Counted from the first letter of the stretch, positions 47,130 through 60,100 are shown. The stretch is DNA of 64,000 nt from Carallia brachiata (GCA_021464245.1 JADCRB010000004.1:1545103-1609102), one strand, 5' to 3'. Notes: generated from the letters alone by a model not told the origin. Made by a program: numbers and translations.

Positions 47130-48181
47130 TCAGAGATAGCCGTCCCTCCTGTCTTGCTCCTCCGCTTCCTTGTTGGCGGCTTGCACGGATTTAAACCACA
47201 AGAATGCCTGCATAATGGCTATGTTAATTATCACTTGATTGCCATTCCCTGAAATGCACCATCCATTTTCAAAATCCCAAACCCACTTTCCGTGACCAGT
47301 CCCAAAACACAGTTTTTAACAGTCACAACATTTTTTTTTTTCGGGTATTAGAAATGGATAAGCAAGAGTGGTACTAAGGCCCGGTGACACTTAGCTTCTT
47401 GACTTTGGCGGGACTAGAACATGTAATTTCTCACACAAATCTAAGTCTTTCAATCAATTGAACCACAAAAGTGGTGGTAGTCAGTGCATTTTCTCTCTTC
47501 CAAAAACCCGGCCACATCAAAAAAGAAAAAAGAAAAAGTGGAAATTGACATGGATGGCAACTATTTTGACAGATATTCCCGAGTCCAATATACTTACAGA
47601 AGTGGGGATGCCAGTAAAAGCAAAGAATCCAAGCAATGGAGCATAGAAAACGCTGTCGGAGTTCAAGATTCCGAAAACAGGCCTCTGATTCACGTACTCG
47701 AAAGCGGAACCTATCTGCAATTTCGCAACTTTTTACCAATCAACCAACCACAGACGGACTAATTATACAATTGAATAACATGCATGCTAAAGGGAAGCAG
47801 CAGCAGCAGCTCGCTCACCGCAGCAATGGCAGTAACTGCGGAGGCAAGCAAATAAACATAGAAGGGAACTTGAAGACTCTGCTTTGAAGAAGACAGATCC
47901 TTGGCTTCGTCCCTGGCCCACGGTGGGGTTTCATCAGAATCTGGTCTTGCCCAAGATGGAATGGTTTCCTCTGACTCGCTTGGCTTTGCAGAACCTTCAG
48001 TTGCAGCAATCACAACCAACCCTTTATATGACTTTTGCTTCTGATTAAAGCCTAGGATTCCCCGGGGTTTCGCAGTGGGTCGGTTCAGTTTGGTGTTTTC
48101 TCTGTCTGATACCAAGAAACAATGTCGAGGAACATGAACAGTGGCTTTTGTGTGAACCGCACGGAGACAACAAGGTCGCAT
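47130..48181 (-). CDS. Small plastid-targeted membrane protein, unknown function
   Basis: Three exons join in frame on the minus strand: 48181-47819, 47714-47598 and 47207-47130, giving 185 aa. The N-terminus MRPCCLRAVHTKATVHVPRH is rich in basic and hydroxylated residues without acids, as in a chloroplast transit peptide, up to about residue 55. A charged spacer has the repeated wording PSWARPD and PPWARDE (residues about 75-92). Two hydrophobic segments follow: PFYVYLLASAVTAIAAIGSA (about 105-124) and VFYAPLLGFFAFTGIPTSVA (about 142-161). The tail AANKEAEEQDRRDGYL is charged. I recognise it as a conserved plant protein type but know no function. A second inner-envelope or thylakoid location is inference. 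The last intron contains a SINE. The start is the first ATG of the frame. Confidence 0.8.
47330..47470 (-). mobile_element. tRNA-derived SINE in an intron of the plastid-protein gene
   Basis: Read on the minus strand: TGGTTCAATTG (A box, rc of about 47454-47464), then GTTCTAGTCCCGCC (B box, rc of about 47412-47425), then a body ending GGTATTAGAAAT-rc and a poly-A (T run 47330-47341 on the plus strand). It lies inside intron 2 of the plastid-protein gene, in the same orientation as the gene. No clear target-site duplication was found. Confidence 0.65.
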
Positions 48182-48500
48182 CCATGCTTTTCTCTTCTTC
48201 TTCTTCTTTTTTTTTTTTTCTTTCCTTGTTTTTTCCGTTTTGTTCCTTCAATCTTCCGAGTACCTGCCACTTAGGCTGTTAAGTGCTAGCCACACAAAGC
48301 TCAGCTCACCTCGATTCGTTTCTTACCTTTTTTTGTTTTTTTCCCCTCTCAAATGGTTGCCTTTAAAACATCAATTTTACTTCTTGAACCCCCGAAGTTA
48401 CATCAATTATTCATTGGTATGGAAAATTTTCCCGAATTTCTTTGGATGAAATAAAATGATATGGATTGAATAAACTGTTGGATTGCTTCGATGGTATTCA
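48182..48500. other. Promoter side of the plastid-protein gene
   Basis: Pyrimidine-rich on the plus strand (TTCTTCTTCTTC at 48193), i.e. purine-rich 5' UTR of the minus-strand gene. No other feature. Confidence 0.35.
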
Positions 48501-48524
48501 AAATATAGTTATTACTTATTGTTC

Positions 48525-48795
48525 AAAACGTTATTTAGTCTATTATTTAAATAAAAATCTTTTTTCACCTACTATTTACGTTTTTAAAAATTTCATTCAT
48601 AACGTTTTTTTATTTTAAAATTTACCCCCAACGTTTTCTTTTCAATCTTTTTTACCTTTTCTTATTAATTGACCGTTAAATATATGACAGTCAAATCAGC
48701 AATATATCATCTTATCCATAAACATACACTGATATGACTTTGAATGTCATGTCAGCATGAGTAGATGACATAATAATTAATTTTTTTTTTTTAGA
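48525..48795. mobile_element. Half copy of the 19.8-kb Mutator-like MITE family
   Basis: TTTTTAAAAATTTCATTCATAACG, ATTTTAAAATTTACCCCCAACG, TTATTAATTGACCGTTAAAT, and CAGTCAAATCAGCAATATATCATC follow the left arm of 19762-20208 in the same order. The matching inverted right arm was not found within the next 600 bp, so the copy is truncated or belongs to a larger, altered element. Confidence 0.55.
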
Positions 48796-48799
48796 AAAT

Positions 48800-51304
48800 A
48801 TGATTTTTATTAAGAAAAACAAAAAATTAAAAACTAAATAAAAAAAGAAAAGAGAAAATCAAAAGTCTTTCCGTTCATCGTTCATCGTTCATCTCTTGTC
48901 TCAAAGAGGAAGATAAACTTAAACAGCTTGATTTTGCTCAATCCATGCCTTTCACTAGATCTCCATTGTCTCTGTAGTTGATCAATCTTCGTCATTAATT
49001 TTTCCTCTTTTTCTTCTTATTTTTCTTCGTCGTGATTTTGCTCAACGATTTTCGTCGTTGATTTTGCTCAACGATTTTCGTCGCCAATTTGAGATTAGAA
49101 GAAAGGAATGAACTCAAAAGGAGCGAAGCCTTTTGGTTTGTCTTTTCCTTTTAAAAAAAAAAAAATTAACCTTTTATAAAATATTTATATTTATTTAAAA
49201 TTACTGCTTATGATAGTTAATTTATAGATTATATTAAAGAAGAAGTTGAGATTTCGAGTTTTAATTTTTTTAAGTTGTTTTTCTCTTAGTTATAATATAG
49301 ATTTTAATTTTATTAAAATAAAAAAATATATTTAAGAATATAATCTATCATATAATATTACATTTCTCACCAAAAAAAAATGCATATAAAATTATAGATT
49401 TTTTTTTGGAAAAAAAAAATTGACGATGCCTATTTGAAATTTTGAATCTGAGAGAGGGGGCTTCTTTTGAGGGAAATGATGGGCCCCGCACAAAGATTGA
49501 CTCGACCCGGAATTAACGGTCACGCGTAAGTTCCACGTCATTGATAAGATCTTCTTATCTTCAAGTTCGCCCTTCCGACCGAACCCAGAAGGAGAGAGAG
49601 AGAGAGCCGCACAAGGGACACTTGGAAGACGTGTCAAGATGCATTTTAGTGGGACCCACACTAAAAGTCTTACATTTTCATTTTTTATCGGAGAAAATCT
49701 GGATAGCACTCTTGCCAATAAAATATGTGAATTAATATAATTTTATTTTTTTAAATAATAAAAAAATTCATGTAGATTATGTGAGTCGAGAGAGAATAAT
49801 TTTAATATAAGTTTGTTTAACCTCGCAACTAAATACATCAAAATTAAAATAAACAATAACAACAACAGTGCCTTCTTTTTTTTTTTTTAAAGTTTTGAGA
49901 ATAGGTTAAATTTATGCAAAAAAAAATAAAAGAAAATGTAGTGAGAGTCGAATTTTTGATCATATTCTTAACTAATAAGAATAATAAAATCGATGGCCAC
50001 TACATATACTTATTGCTTTCTTGTTGCTTGCATATGGATCCATATTGTTTTATACTTCTTGTTGTTACGTAGAAGTGTCTTTTTCATTATAGGTTGCTAC
50101 AAAACCCACAAATTTTGTTTCAAACGGCTAATACATATTTTGTTGGCCAATATATATAATTTTTGTTTTACTAATGTATTTTTTAAAACAAATTATTTGT
50201 GGGAAATCAAATATCCAAATAAAAAAAAGGTCAAAATGTACGTTTTTGGATGGATTAGTATTAATGAGCGTAATGCCGATCGCCAGGGTCCATCGCTCCT
50301 ATGCACGGCGTGGACGGTTTGGTTCTGCACCAGCATGAATGATTGTCAAGCCATCCACCCATAAATAAAGTCGCATTTCATCTCAAAGAGGAAAAGTACT
50401 TTATGGATACATTTTTTTTAGTAGGTTTGGTGGATACGGAAAAATTTTACATTACCTCTAAAATAATTGTTAACACACTGACAATTTTATGCCATTAAGG
50501 AGTTTTATAATTGTATAGTAAATTTAATGTAAAATCTGTTTATATGGATAAATTGCAATTCAAATAATATAAAATATTTTATAATTTTTTATAAAATTAT
50601 TTGTGTCTATTAAATCTATAATTGTGTCTGTGTAATATAAATTATTGAATATTGTCATATAAATTATGTACTTATATGTGTCTTCTTAAAGATAAACTAC
50701 GTATCGTTTAAATTTTTTTTAAAAGTGCAAATCTATTATGTATTTTTAAATAAACAATTACATATTAACTTGTATTTTCTTGAAAGTGATTTACATAATA
50801 GTGTTCAACAAAATAATATCAATTAGTGGCAATTTGGAGAGGTCAAACAAATAAACGCTCACAGCCAAGTCAGTTTATTAAATAATATTTCAGTATTTAT
50901 TTGTTTTTGTTTTTGAATTCAACAATACGTGGCTTATCTTTTAGAGACATAAGCAGATAGATAATTTTTCTAACAACATCCAATAAATTTTTTTTTTTTT
51001 TTCAATAGACCAATCAATGATTTATATTGCAACGTGTCTACCCATTTTTTATCTGAAAATTAAGCCACCGAAGTTTTTTCTGAATAAATAAAATGAATTA
51101 GTGGGGCAATGGATAAGGATAAGGACTCTTTTGCTCTCTCTCTCTCTTTCTTTCTCTCTCCTCTGCTAATCAAATAATAATAATCAATTATTAATTATGA
51201 TTAATAAATCTTCTCTCCTTGTCGAAGCCGATCAAAGATGAATGATCGGATTAAATATGTGCTAGTTTAATAATATATCATCTTCCCACCACTTCTATTA
51301 TCCT

Positions 51305-51305
<1 letters not shown>
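48800..51305. other. Intergenic
   Basis: Holds a 7-bp tandem (GTTCATC)3 near 48875-48897 and two 26-bp tandem units (GATTTTGCTCAACGATTTTCGTCG) at about 49034-49086. The rest is AT-rich with no supported gene. A TCTC-rich tract lies at 51136-51160. Confidence 0.4.

Positions 51306-51335
<30 letters not shown>
51306..51335. repeat. (AT)n microsatellite in the OXS3-like 5' region
   Basis: About 30 bp of alternating AT, 260 bp before the start codon of the OXS3-like gene, either in the promoter or the 5' UTR. Confidence 0.8.
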
Positions 51336-51337
<2 letters not shown>

Positions 51338-51594
51338 CAGAATTATCATCACCATTTTCTTCTCTACAATCCCCGTTCTCCCCCCCATCCTCCACAAAAA
51401 ACAAAGAGGGACATCTCTCAAACCGTCGAACGACATATCTCGTTTTGCTGTTACTTTTTTTTTTTTCTGTCTCTGTTTGTTTGCTTTTATTGATCAATTC
51501 TCGGGATCGATCCTCTTTTCTTTCCTTTGTTTTTTTTTTTTGGGATGATTTGTTAACTGTTTTTTTAATTTTTAAAATTATTGGAGTTTTCGAG

Positions 51595-53119
51595 ATGTCA
51601 ATAGCATTGGAGAGTAGCAATATTAGTGGTAGTAAAGGAGAAATCGAGCCTTCGGGATTTGCGAGGGCGTCGTCGTCGAACTTCGAGTCTCCGTCGGCGA
51701 CCGGAAATGAATGTAGCACGTCCTCATCCCCCACGACATCGTCATTGTCGTCGTCGATCGGCAAGAACAGCGATCTTTCCGAGGGGGCTTCGTCGGACGG
51801 TGAGGAGAATGAGGTGCAAAGCGCGTTCGACGGTGCCATGGATGCCCTACATGAGGCTTTGCCTATCAGGTATATATACATATTGTGTTTTTGGTTTCTC
51901 GTAAAAAAATTTATCTTCATTTGTTGTTTATGTATATGTGAGACTTCTGAAATGAGATGTTAAAGTGAAAATTTTTTTAACCGAGTCAAGTAAAACGTTT
52001 TTGTTGGTGTTGTTGCAATGAAAGTCATGTTGGTTCTTGTTTAGGAAAGTGAATGCTTTCCATTGAGATTGGTAAAAACGATTATTTTTGTGAAGGGTTC
52101 CATTCAAACATCGCTGGCCATACTGCATCTGGACACCACTTGATTTATGTAAAGATGCATACAGTCACAGTTAAAAAATATGAATTGTAAAAATAATAAT
52201 CTTTTTTTATATTATTTTTTATTATTACAATTATACAAAATATATTTTTATTGTACAAAATATGAATCTGAAAATTGTTTGCCACCAAGTTGCATGACCA
52301 CCAACTTTTTCCTTCGGGGAATTGAATTTTTATGGATGGCTCGCTTAATTTCCTCGTCCATATCGAATTGTAACTAGCTTTTCCTCGTCCCTATGGTAGC
52401 TAGGACCATCATCCTTGCTGTTGATGCTGGCTTGCAAAATTTAAGATTGCTTCTCGTTGCTTTTCTTAGCTGAAATGTCCTCTTACTTTCGAGTACATGG
52501 CAATTAGAATTAATGGAACTTTGTTGCTGACCAGTTTCCGATGTTGGTGTTAGATATTGGATTTTTTTTTTAATTTTTTGTCTGTGTTCCCTTTTTAATG
52601 TAAAGGCTTGGAATTGGGTATAGGAGAGGCATTTCGAAATTCTACAATGGGAAATCTAAGTCTTTCACGAGCCTGGCCGAAGCATCCGCTTCTCCCTCCA
52701 TTAAAGAGATTGCAAAACCGGAGAACGCGTACACCAGAAGACGCAGAAACCTACTTTCCTTCAATCACGTCTGGGAGAAGAATAGAAGTTTTCCTCACTT
52801 AAGTAATGCTGCAGGTGGAATTGCAAAGAGGACTGTTAGCTCAAGCCGAAGCACATTGGCTCTAGCAGTCGCCATGAACAGCTCGGAAAGCCTCAGCAGT
52901 ACGAGCGACGATTCAAATTCAAGGTCTTCTCCAGACCTACCACCTCTGCATCCACACTCCAGGGCATCATATAATAATCTGGCCTCGTTGCCGTCGCCAT
53001 CTCCACATCAAAAGTTTTCCCCTTGGTGGTCATTCTCCTCGGCTGATTTGCAACAATGTAACATAGGTACAACAATCAACTCAAACTGTTTTTTAGAGTG
53101 TAGCAAGAATGATCACTAG
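51595..53119 (+). CDS. OXIDATIVE STRESS 3 (OXS3)-like protein
   Basis: A plant-specific stress protein of the OXS3 family. Members are nuclear, small, serine-rich, and improve tolerance to metals and oxidative stress, probably through chromatin. Two exons, 51595-51869 and 52624-53119, give 256 aa. The N-terminus is Ser-rich (residues 1-75), followed by acidic SDGEENEVQSAFDGAMDALH (about 66-85). The family core then spans the exon junction: LPIRRGISKFYNGKSKSFTSL (88-109), which is the hallmark. A basic patch, RRRRNLLSFN, follows near residue 132. The start is the first ATG after an upstream run of T. The C-terminus after residue about 240 (CNIGTTINSN) looks unlike conserved sequence; a GTACAA donor at 53066 might lead to another exon, so the 3' end is uncertain. 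Confidence 0.82.
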
Positions 53120-54191
53120 CTTGTGTTCTTCGTCTGTTCTTGTCTAATTCATGTAAACTTGCTCATTATGGATTTTAAAATGAGCAATTTACGCATTATC
53201 ATTGCTGCGCATTTTAAGTTTGAATCTGTCAAAAGCTTGTACAAAAACTCATCAAATCTCACGCATATTCGCTTCTTTAGCTCCATTCAGTGCCCCATTT
53301 TCCCAAGACATTAGTCCTCTTTGATCCATTATGTGGTCATAACATTGCCTTGTTGAGGACATTATCTATCCAGGCAGGGTATTAAAACTCAAAAACTCCC
53401 GAGACCAGGCTTGTTAAAGAAAAGCATTAATTTATTAAAAAAAAAAACACACAAAAAGAAAAAATAAAGGTAAACCAACAGGCAGCATAAATTGGCAACC
53501 ACAAAAGTGCCAGCTTTCATTGCAGTAGCTCCGAACTGGGATTGTAGGCCAATGCCCTTCCAGCCATCCTTTAATGCTCTTGCGCCCAAGTTCGCGCTGC
53601 TTTCACCACAATGAATCAAGCCAGATTATAAGTTGAAGTTGCATAAAAACTAGAAGTTGAACACCAAATTAATTAGTGAGAAAGCCCGTCATGATGGCGC
53701 CCAAATTCAGATTCTCGAAAGTGCGATAACATCGGAGTTGAAAGAATCTGCTAAAAGAGCTTTTCAATAGATGTTAAAACAAAATACATAAAGATTCCCC
53801 CGCATATGCACAAAAATTTTAGAATAAGAAACTACATTTTCTTCTGGGAAATGCACATTTACAATCATTAACTGAATTAATGTACAAGAAAAGAATGAGC
53901 TTCATCAAAGTAGAAGCTAACCAATCACTTGGTGTCAGGTTAACCTATATATAAATAAAGGGGAATGCTAATATTTATCCCCAATATAAAAGTACAGACA
54001 TATTCCTAGTTCGACAAAAGCTGTATAACGTGAATCTTCCAATTTGCTAATGGCCACTTCTCGAGTGTCATTTCACCAAACCTGCTTCCCCAGTGAACAA
54101 CAATAGCCTGCAAAACTTGCATATACTTTTCTCTGCACGAAGATCATGCGAAGCTTAATTCAGGTGCACTTGGACTAAAACAGCTGATCAT
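53120..54191. other. Intergenic, with weak gene-like fragments
   Basis: Contains the 3' UTRs of the OXS3-like gene (plus) and of the myosin gene (minus). Two open stretches look more protein-like than their surroundings. On the plus strand at about 53666-53770 the frame reads ISEKARHDGAQIQILESA and on to a TAG. On the minus strand 53389-53619 the frame contains LGARALKDGWKGIGLQSQF. I recognise neither and both may be chance or remnants. Confidence 0.3.
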
Positions 54192-57100
54192 TTACTTCTG
54201 ATGCTGGATCAGAAACTGAGCACATGGATTATCCCTTAAACATTCAGGAAGTACAATGTTTGAAGGATCTATTGTTGGAATTGCCATATCTATATCTTCA
54301 GTAGAGAATGGAATGCTGCAATAACAAATGATAGGAAAGTCAATCTCAATTACTTATATATCCACAAGGCCAACTGTTATACCATTAATAGGTGGGTTTG
54401 TGAGCCGAGATGAAATCTTCATGGAAAAGTGAAAATGAATGAGTTGACAAAGTTAAATCTCTTAAAATATGGCCAAGCACTGCAGCAATCCAAGTTTCAC
54501 TTAACATAGAACTTCACTAATGCAACAATATGCCAGACTATGATTTTGCCCACATAGTTTGCATGGGAAAGCAATATCAGTACCTTAAATCATCATCTAA
54601 CAAGAAAGAATTTGAAGTCAAGTTTTGATTGTCCTTGTTCAGTATCTCTCTCATTTGAGCAACCACCTGTGGCAAAAGTTACCTTCAGAAACGTGGACAG
54701 AGTTTTCCTCATAACAGGCACATTATACAATATCTCAAAGCAGCATCTTACCTCATTTGACACGCTCTGAGTGCCATATTTATCGTCCCAATACATAGTA
54801 CTTATTCGATAGATTTGCCGAACCGTCAATGCCTGTTCAGGTAAGTAATTGATATTCAACTTCTAAACAGTTTCCTTAGATTGAATAACAGGAGATGGAA
54901 AATCAAAAAATTGATCAGTGAAATCATACCGGACAAAGATCTTGCATGATTTCTTCTAGAGATTTTTTCCTCTTTTGATGTATCACCTAAAAAAATTGCA
55001 CGTGTAAGATTTAAACAAATTTTATGGTTTGTAGATCAAATAAGAAAAGCATAGGCTCTTACCAAAAATCCAACAGCTTGTCTAATATAATTTAGCTCAT
55101 GCCAAGAGGTTCCTGCATACTGCATTTAGCTTGATTTAGATTTGAAACCATCCAAAAAATTTAATCGAAAATTTGGAGCAACTTGGTAGGGACATATTTA
55201 CCTCCTCTGTTGCAGCCATTATCCATTTCTCTAATTCTGCCAGACCAGATTTAACGTATTCCCCATTTGAGAATGTGCAACACTCTCGTCGCAACAGAAG
55301 GCTAAGAACAAAATTTAAGAAACATTATTATAAGCCACCCAATAATACAGAGATGGAAGCCAACTCACAATCTCTCACCTGTTAAAAAGTGATATATTAA
55401 TGAATGAGAAAACCTGGGTGATGAGCTTGCGAATGAAAAAAGATGGTACCTGAATGTGCTTCTTCTAGGTCAGTAAAATTAAAAGAGATGAAAAATAATA
55501 AAAGCAATATTACATAAGCACTGTGGCATAAGAAGTAAACACATAAATAAAAGGGCGATAAGCTAAAAAAGTATTATAATGGTCTTTTTTTTTCCCTTTT
55601 TTTCACAACACCAAATAAAAAAAACCTCAGTTCCTCAGTAGACACCCTAGTGGTTAGAACTTAAAGTCCTATCATAAAAGTCTCAAGTTCTAATCTTAAA
55701 AAGAGAGCATGTGAGATTTATGGGAATGGGAAGAGCTATCTCCATTGCGTAGCTTATGGCCCAATAGGCCTCCTAATGGAACAAATAAATAAATAAACCA
55801 AATAAACCTCAACTATTAGTAACAAGTGAACAATTGGCAAATACTTAACCATATCACGAGGTGGCATCCAAATGTTTGAACTCCAGATAAATCATTGTTA
55901 ATAAGAACAAAAAAATATGTACAAATGCACTATGAAATGCAAAAAATGGCCTAGTAATACCAGGACACATATGGGAAGGGTCTGAGCAAGAGCAAGTAAA
56001 TCTGGCTAATAAAGCATGAACTTCTTAAATAAGGGACCAGGTCCAAATTTCCTCGACTGATGAGAGTATGAACAAGGTTAAAGCAGGAGATTGCACCCAT
56101 CACCTTAATGTGTCAATGCAACACAAAAAGCACAAAAACTATTAGCAAATGAAATATAGAAACAAATGGAATAAAGCTTGGTAGAAAGTTCAACAGATGG
56201 GAAAAAATCCAATCCAGTCTACCAATTGTTTTCATTGACATCTATAATCCTGATAGACAACAAAGAACACTATATCGACTACAAAGAATAGTAACTAAGG
56301 CACAGAAAATTTGGAAACAAACCCTTGTATGCTCTACAATTAAAATTTTTTTGCAAAACAAGCTGGATCTTGTACTAAACATCATGACACCAATAGTGCA
56401 ACATGTTTTGTACTGTTACTAGACAAAAGGCTATTTCAAAGGTCCAAAAATTCTTGTTCTTCTAAACGATGCACTAGTCTTCATCCTCTCTCTACAATAA
56501 GTCTTCCATCCATGCTATGAGTTACCTTTCAGCATTCTCAATATGGATCCAAGAATTACAGATCATAACTTACACATTGTCACCCAGGCCAATCGCAGAA
56601 TGGTTATGAGGAAACTGATGATATAATATGTCCCCTTGACACTTGCAGAAATAGCATTTAGTCACCGAACAATCTCAACTTTTTGTTTTTTTAAATCTAT
56701 CCAATCTTGCATAAATGTACAATCTAAACTGCCTCCTGAACAAAAAAGTGGCTTTCAAGGTACATTTTAAGTTGCTCAACTAGCTGCATGCACAAAGAAC
56801 AAGATGAAATCCTAAGAGACAAAGCATTTACTGGAGAAATAAGAAACAAGAAGAAAAAGAAGCACCCAGGCTCTTAATATTATAATAAATAGTTTCTCCC
56901 CAAGTACATGAACCATCAGAACCATGAGATTTTGGAAATTCTAAATCGTATAATTAGTATTTCAAAGTTTCATCATAATTACATACTTGCTGCAATACTC
57001 TCTGTAAGTGTGGATTTAATGATGCATTTTTTATTCTCATGCTGGAAGAATGTTTTCACTAGTACAGAAGACTAACAAGCATGCCAAAGGATTCTGCACT

Positions 57101-60100
57101 GGGAAATAGGCAAAACCTAGCAGAAAAATTAGCTGACTACAATAATGATGGAGGGGAAATGTATTGCACATACGTGGTTTTTCCGCAAACGACCCATGAG
57201 GGAGTCCAAAAAGTTTATTATGCTCTCCCATTGACTGCTATGTGCTTGCTGAGAAATGCTGCCAGGTGATCTAGAAGATTTTCCAGAATGCCGACCAGCT
57301 TTTGGTGCCTTAAAAATTGTGACCAAAACAAATGGGTGACAAATCCAAGCAACTACAATAAATCAAAGATCCAAGCAAGTTGGACTAATTGCACCCATCA
57401 AACAACATTGTACATTTTTCAAATGGACAACTATTTCCTCACTTCATTACTGCTGTCACATACTTTCTTTCAACCTTTATCAAAGAATACAGCCATAAAA
57501 GATGATTAATTTGTTCTATTAACATTGCTCACATAACTTAGAAGCCAATTTCAATATCCTTGCTAAATGATGCACAAATTGGAACTGAACATTGGAGCAT
57601 GAAGATAAACCAAAGACAATCTAAGCATCTGCACATAGGAATGTTCCCTGAACTGGAAAATTCTGAAGCAGCTGAAAGGAGAATCCTAAAAAGCCAGTAT
57701 TTGTGAGAATTCATGTTCTGGATTGACTCTCACTCACCTGAATGCATGAATTTAACAGTGGTGATAGTTCTTTCTTCAAGTTGTCTCTAATCAATCCAAA
57801 TATCTTCTCCACACAAGCAGTTAATTGTTGTTTAAACAATATTGCCGGGTATCTTGCTTCCATATGGGACAAACCATCCTCAAATCCAATCAATCGGAAA
57901 GGAGATTTCACACCCTAGCAGTAGACCAACGGAAATCAGCTTCAGTTGGGAAATTTATATGATCAAAAAAGTCTGGACAAAAAAAAAACGATAGTAACAA
58001 CCAAGGTTGTCAGAACCGGACCGGTCATTGAACTGGAAACATTAGTAAGTCAAGGTTCAACCGATCGAACCGGTATTTATTAATATATATATGTATATAT
58101 GTATAAAAGTAATAAAAAAAATCATACTTATACATGGTTATTAAATATTATTTTTTTATTTTTAAGGATTAAATTAAAAGTTTTGATAAATTTAGGACTA
58201 AATTCAAAATTTTAATTAAATTTAAAACTCAAATTATAATTTAAATAAACTTTGGGATCAAATTATAATTTATGAAACTTTTATTTTGTTTGAACCGGTC
58301 CGGGTTTTTCACCGGTTTTGACCAGTCCGAGTTAAGAGCCAAAAGTTACCATGAACCAGCCCAGACCTTTGGCCGGTCACCGGTTGAACCGATCGGACCG
58401 GCCGGCCTGGTCCGGTTCTAACAACACTGGTAACAACTAAATAAATCAATGCCAATAACTCAACAAACTGCTGCAGTTAGTGCCAACAGATGAATTATGT
58501 TGCAGCCGGTGCCAGAAACCTTTAAACATTATCACCTTGCCAGAACGACCAAGTAATTTATTTCTCACGCCATGCACCAAAAACTTTCAGTCTAACTCAT
58601 ATATATTTTGAGAGATGAACAGAACAAACTTCCTAAATCAGTCGACATAAATAATTGAATGACTAATCTCCCCTGCCATGTTAATAAGGATTTGAAATTG
58701 CATAAGTGGTTATCATTTCTCACTCATACTGACTGATGAGATTTGAATTTACAAAAGTGAGCATTCAAAATTAAAGGGCAAATGAAGATTTGACAATTAT
58801 TCAAGAACAAAGATAAAAAATCCAAATGGAGGATTATAGTAGATTTAGACATTCTCAAGTAAGCCTCAACTTGTTAGAAAATTATTCTGGGTGGTAAAGC
58901 CAAGATTTGAAAAGCATATTGTCTTTAAGACATACATTCACGTTTGAAGTTACCCTAGAATTTCAAGATCAAGTGGACAGCACCAAATACGTAAACAGAG
59001 AAAATGAAAGATAAATATCCCTTCTCCAAACCAGAACTCACAAATTTTATCACAAACATACTCACATGGATGACCCTTCCAGGTAACCCAGAAGATGTGG
59101 AACGCTGAGAATTTGTAGTCAAAAATCCATTTAAGCGAAAGTTCCTCTGAAGGAGGCATAGAAGTGCCGAGGCATTGGACAACCAGTATGGTAACGTAGT
59201 ATTCTCATCGCCATCCTGCAATATTTGTGTTGCCGAACAATGAACATTACATACACAACAAACATACTCGAGGCACCATGAAAAACGATTCAAAGGTCAC
59301 TAACCCTTGAGAGAATTATTCACTTTTAGCTGAATTAGAATGTTTTTACATTTCCAGTTTATAAATTCTGTAATCTTTGGTATAAATTTTTCATTTAAAA
59401 CTAAAACAAGAGCATGTCAAACAAAAACCTATCAAGTTTCACATGTTTTCTGGATGATGTCTAAAGAATTACAAATGACAGTTGTAAAGCCAGGGACCAA
59501 AGGATGCCACTGACCTTTAATACTTCATTAATTCCCTCAATTATACAGTCAAATATGGCTGTTCGCTCAGACTCAAAAGCATGCCAGTGAAGAAGGCATC
59601 TGTATATAATACAAGCAGCCAGTGGTTTGCCATCAATAAAACCAAAGTCTTCTTTGATACACCTTGCAAGAAATTCATAGTTCTCCTGCATATCCAGACA
59701 CAAAAATATCTTTTTCTCAATCCTTGTGCAATAAAAATAAGTGCAGTGTAAAAGTGACGTGAGATCAAGAATGCAACCAACAATATTAGCTGTCCACCAA
59801 AAGTCTCGTTTAAGTGTCCACAAAATCTTAAAACTACTCAGGCTTACAACGGAAGAAATCTGGTGCCTTTCTGCTGTTAACTTTGATCTCCGTGATTCTG
59901 ATAAGCCATGAGAAAAAGGTGCAATAAGTTTTGAAGGCGTAGGGGAGTCCTGCACCAAGAAAAACACACTTAAGAAAACATACAGTAATTTGAAACCAGA
60001 TTAAAACAAGATAGCTTTAAGAATCATATCTTACAAATACAGACTTCCTCTCACTGTGAGCCAGCGCAAGCACTCCAGAGTATTTCTGCTTCATCAGAAA

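Noticed and set aside
48870..49090. 7-bp (GTTCATC) and 26-bp tandem units
   Set aside because: Too short and too few copies to be more than ordinary slippage products; mentioned in the intergenic entry only.
51267..51920. 217-codon minus-strand open frame
   Set aside because: It is antisense to the first exon of the OXS3-like gene and includes a Tyr-Ile repeat read from the (AT)n microsatellite; a shadow frame.
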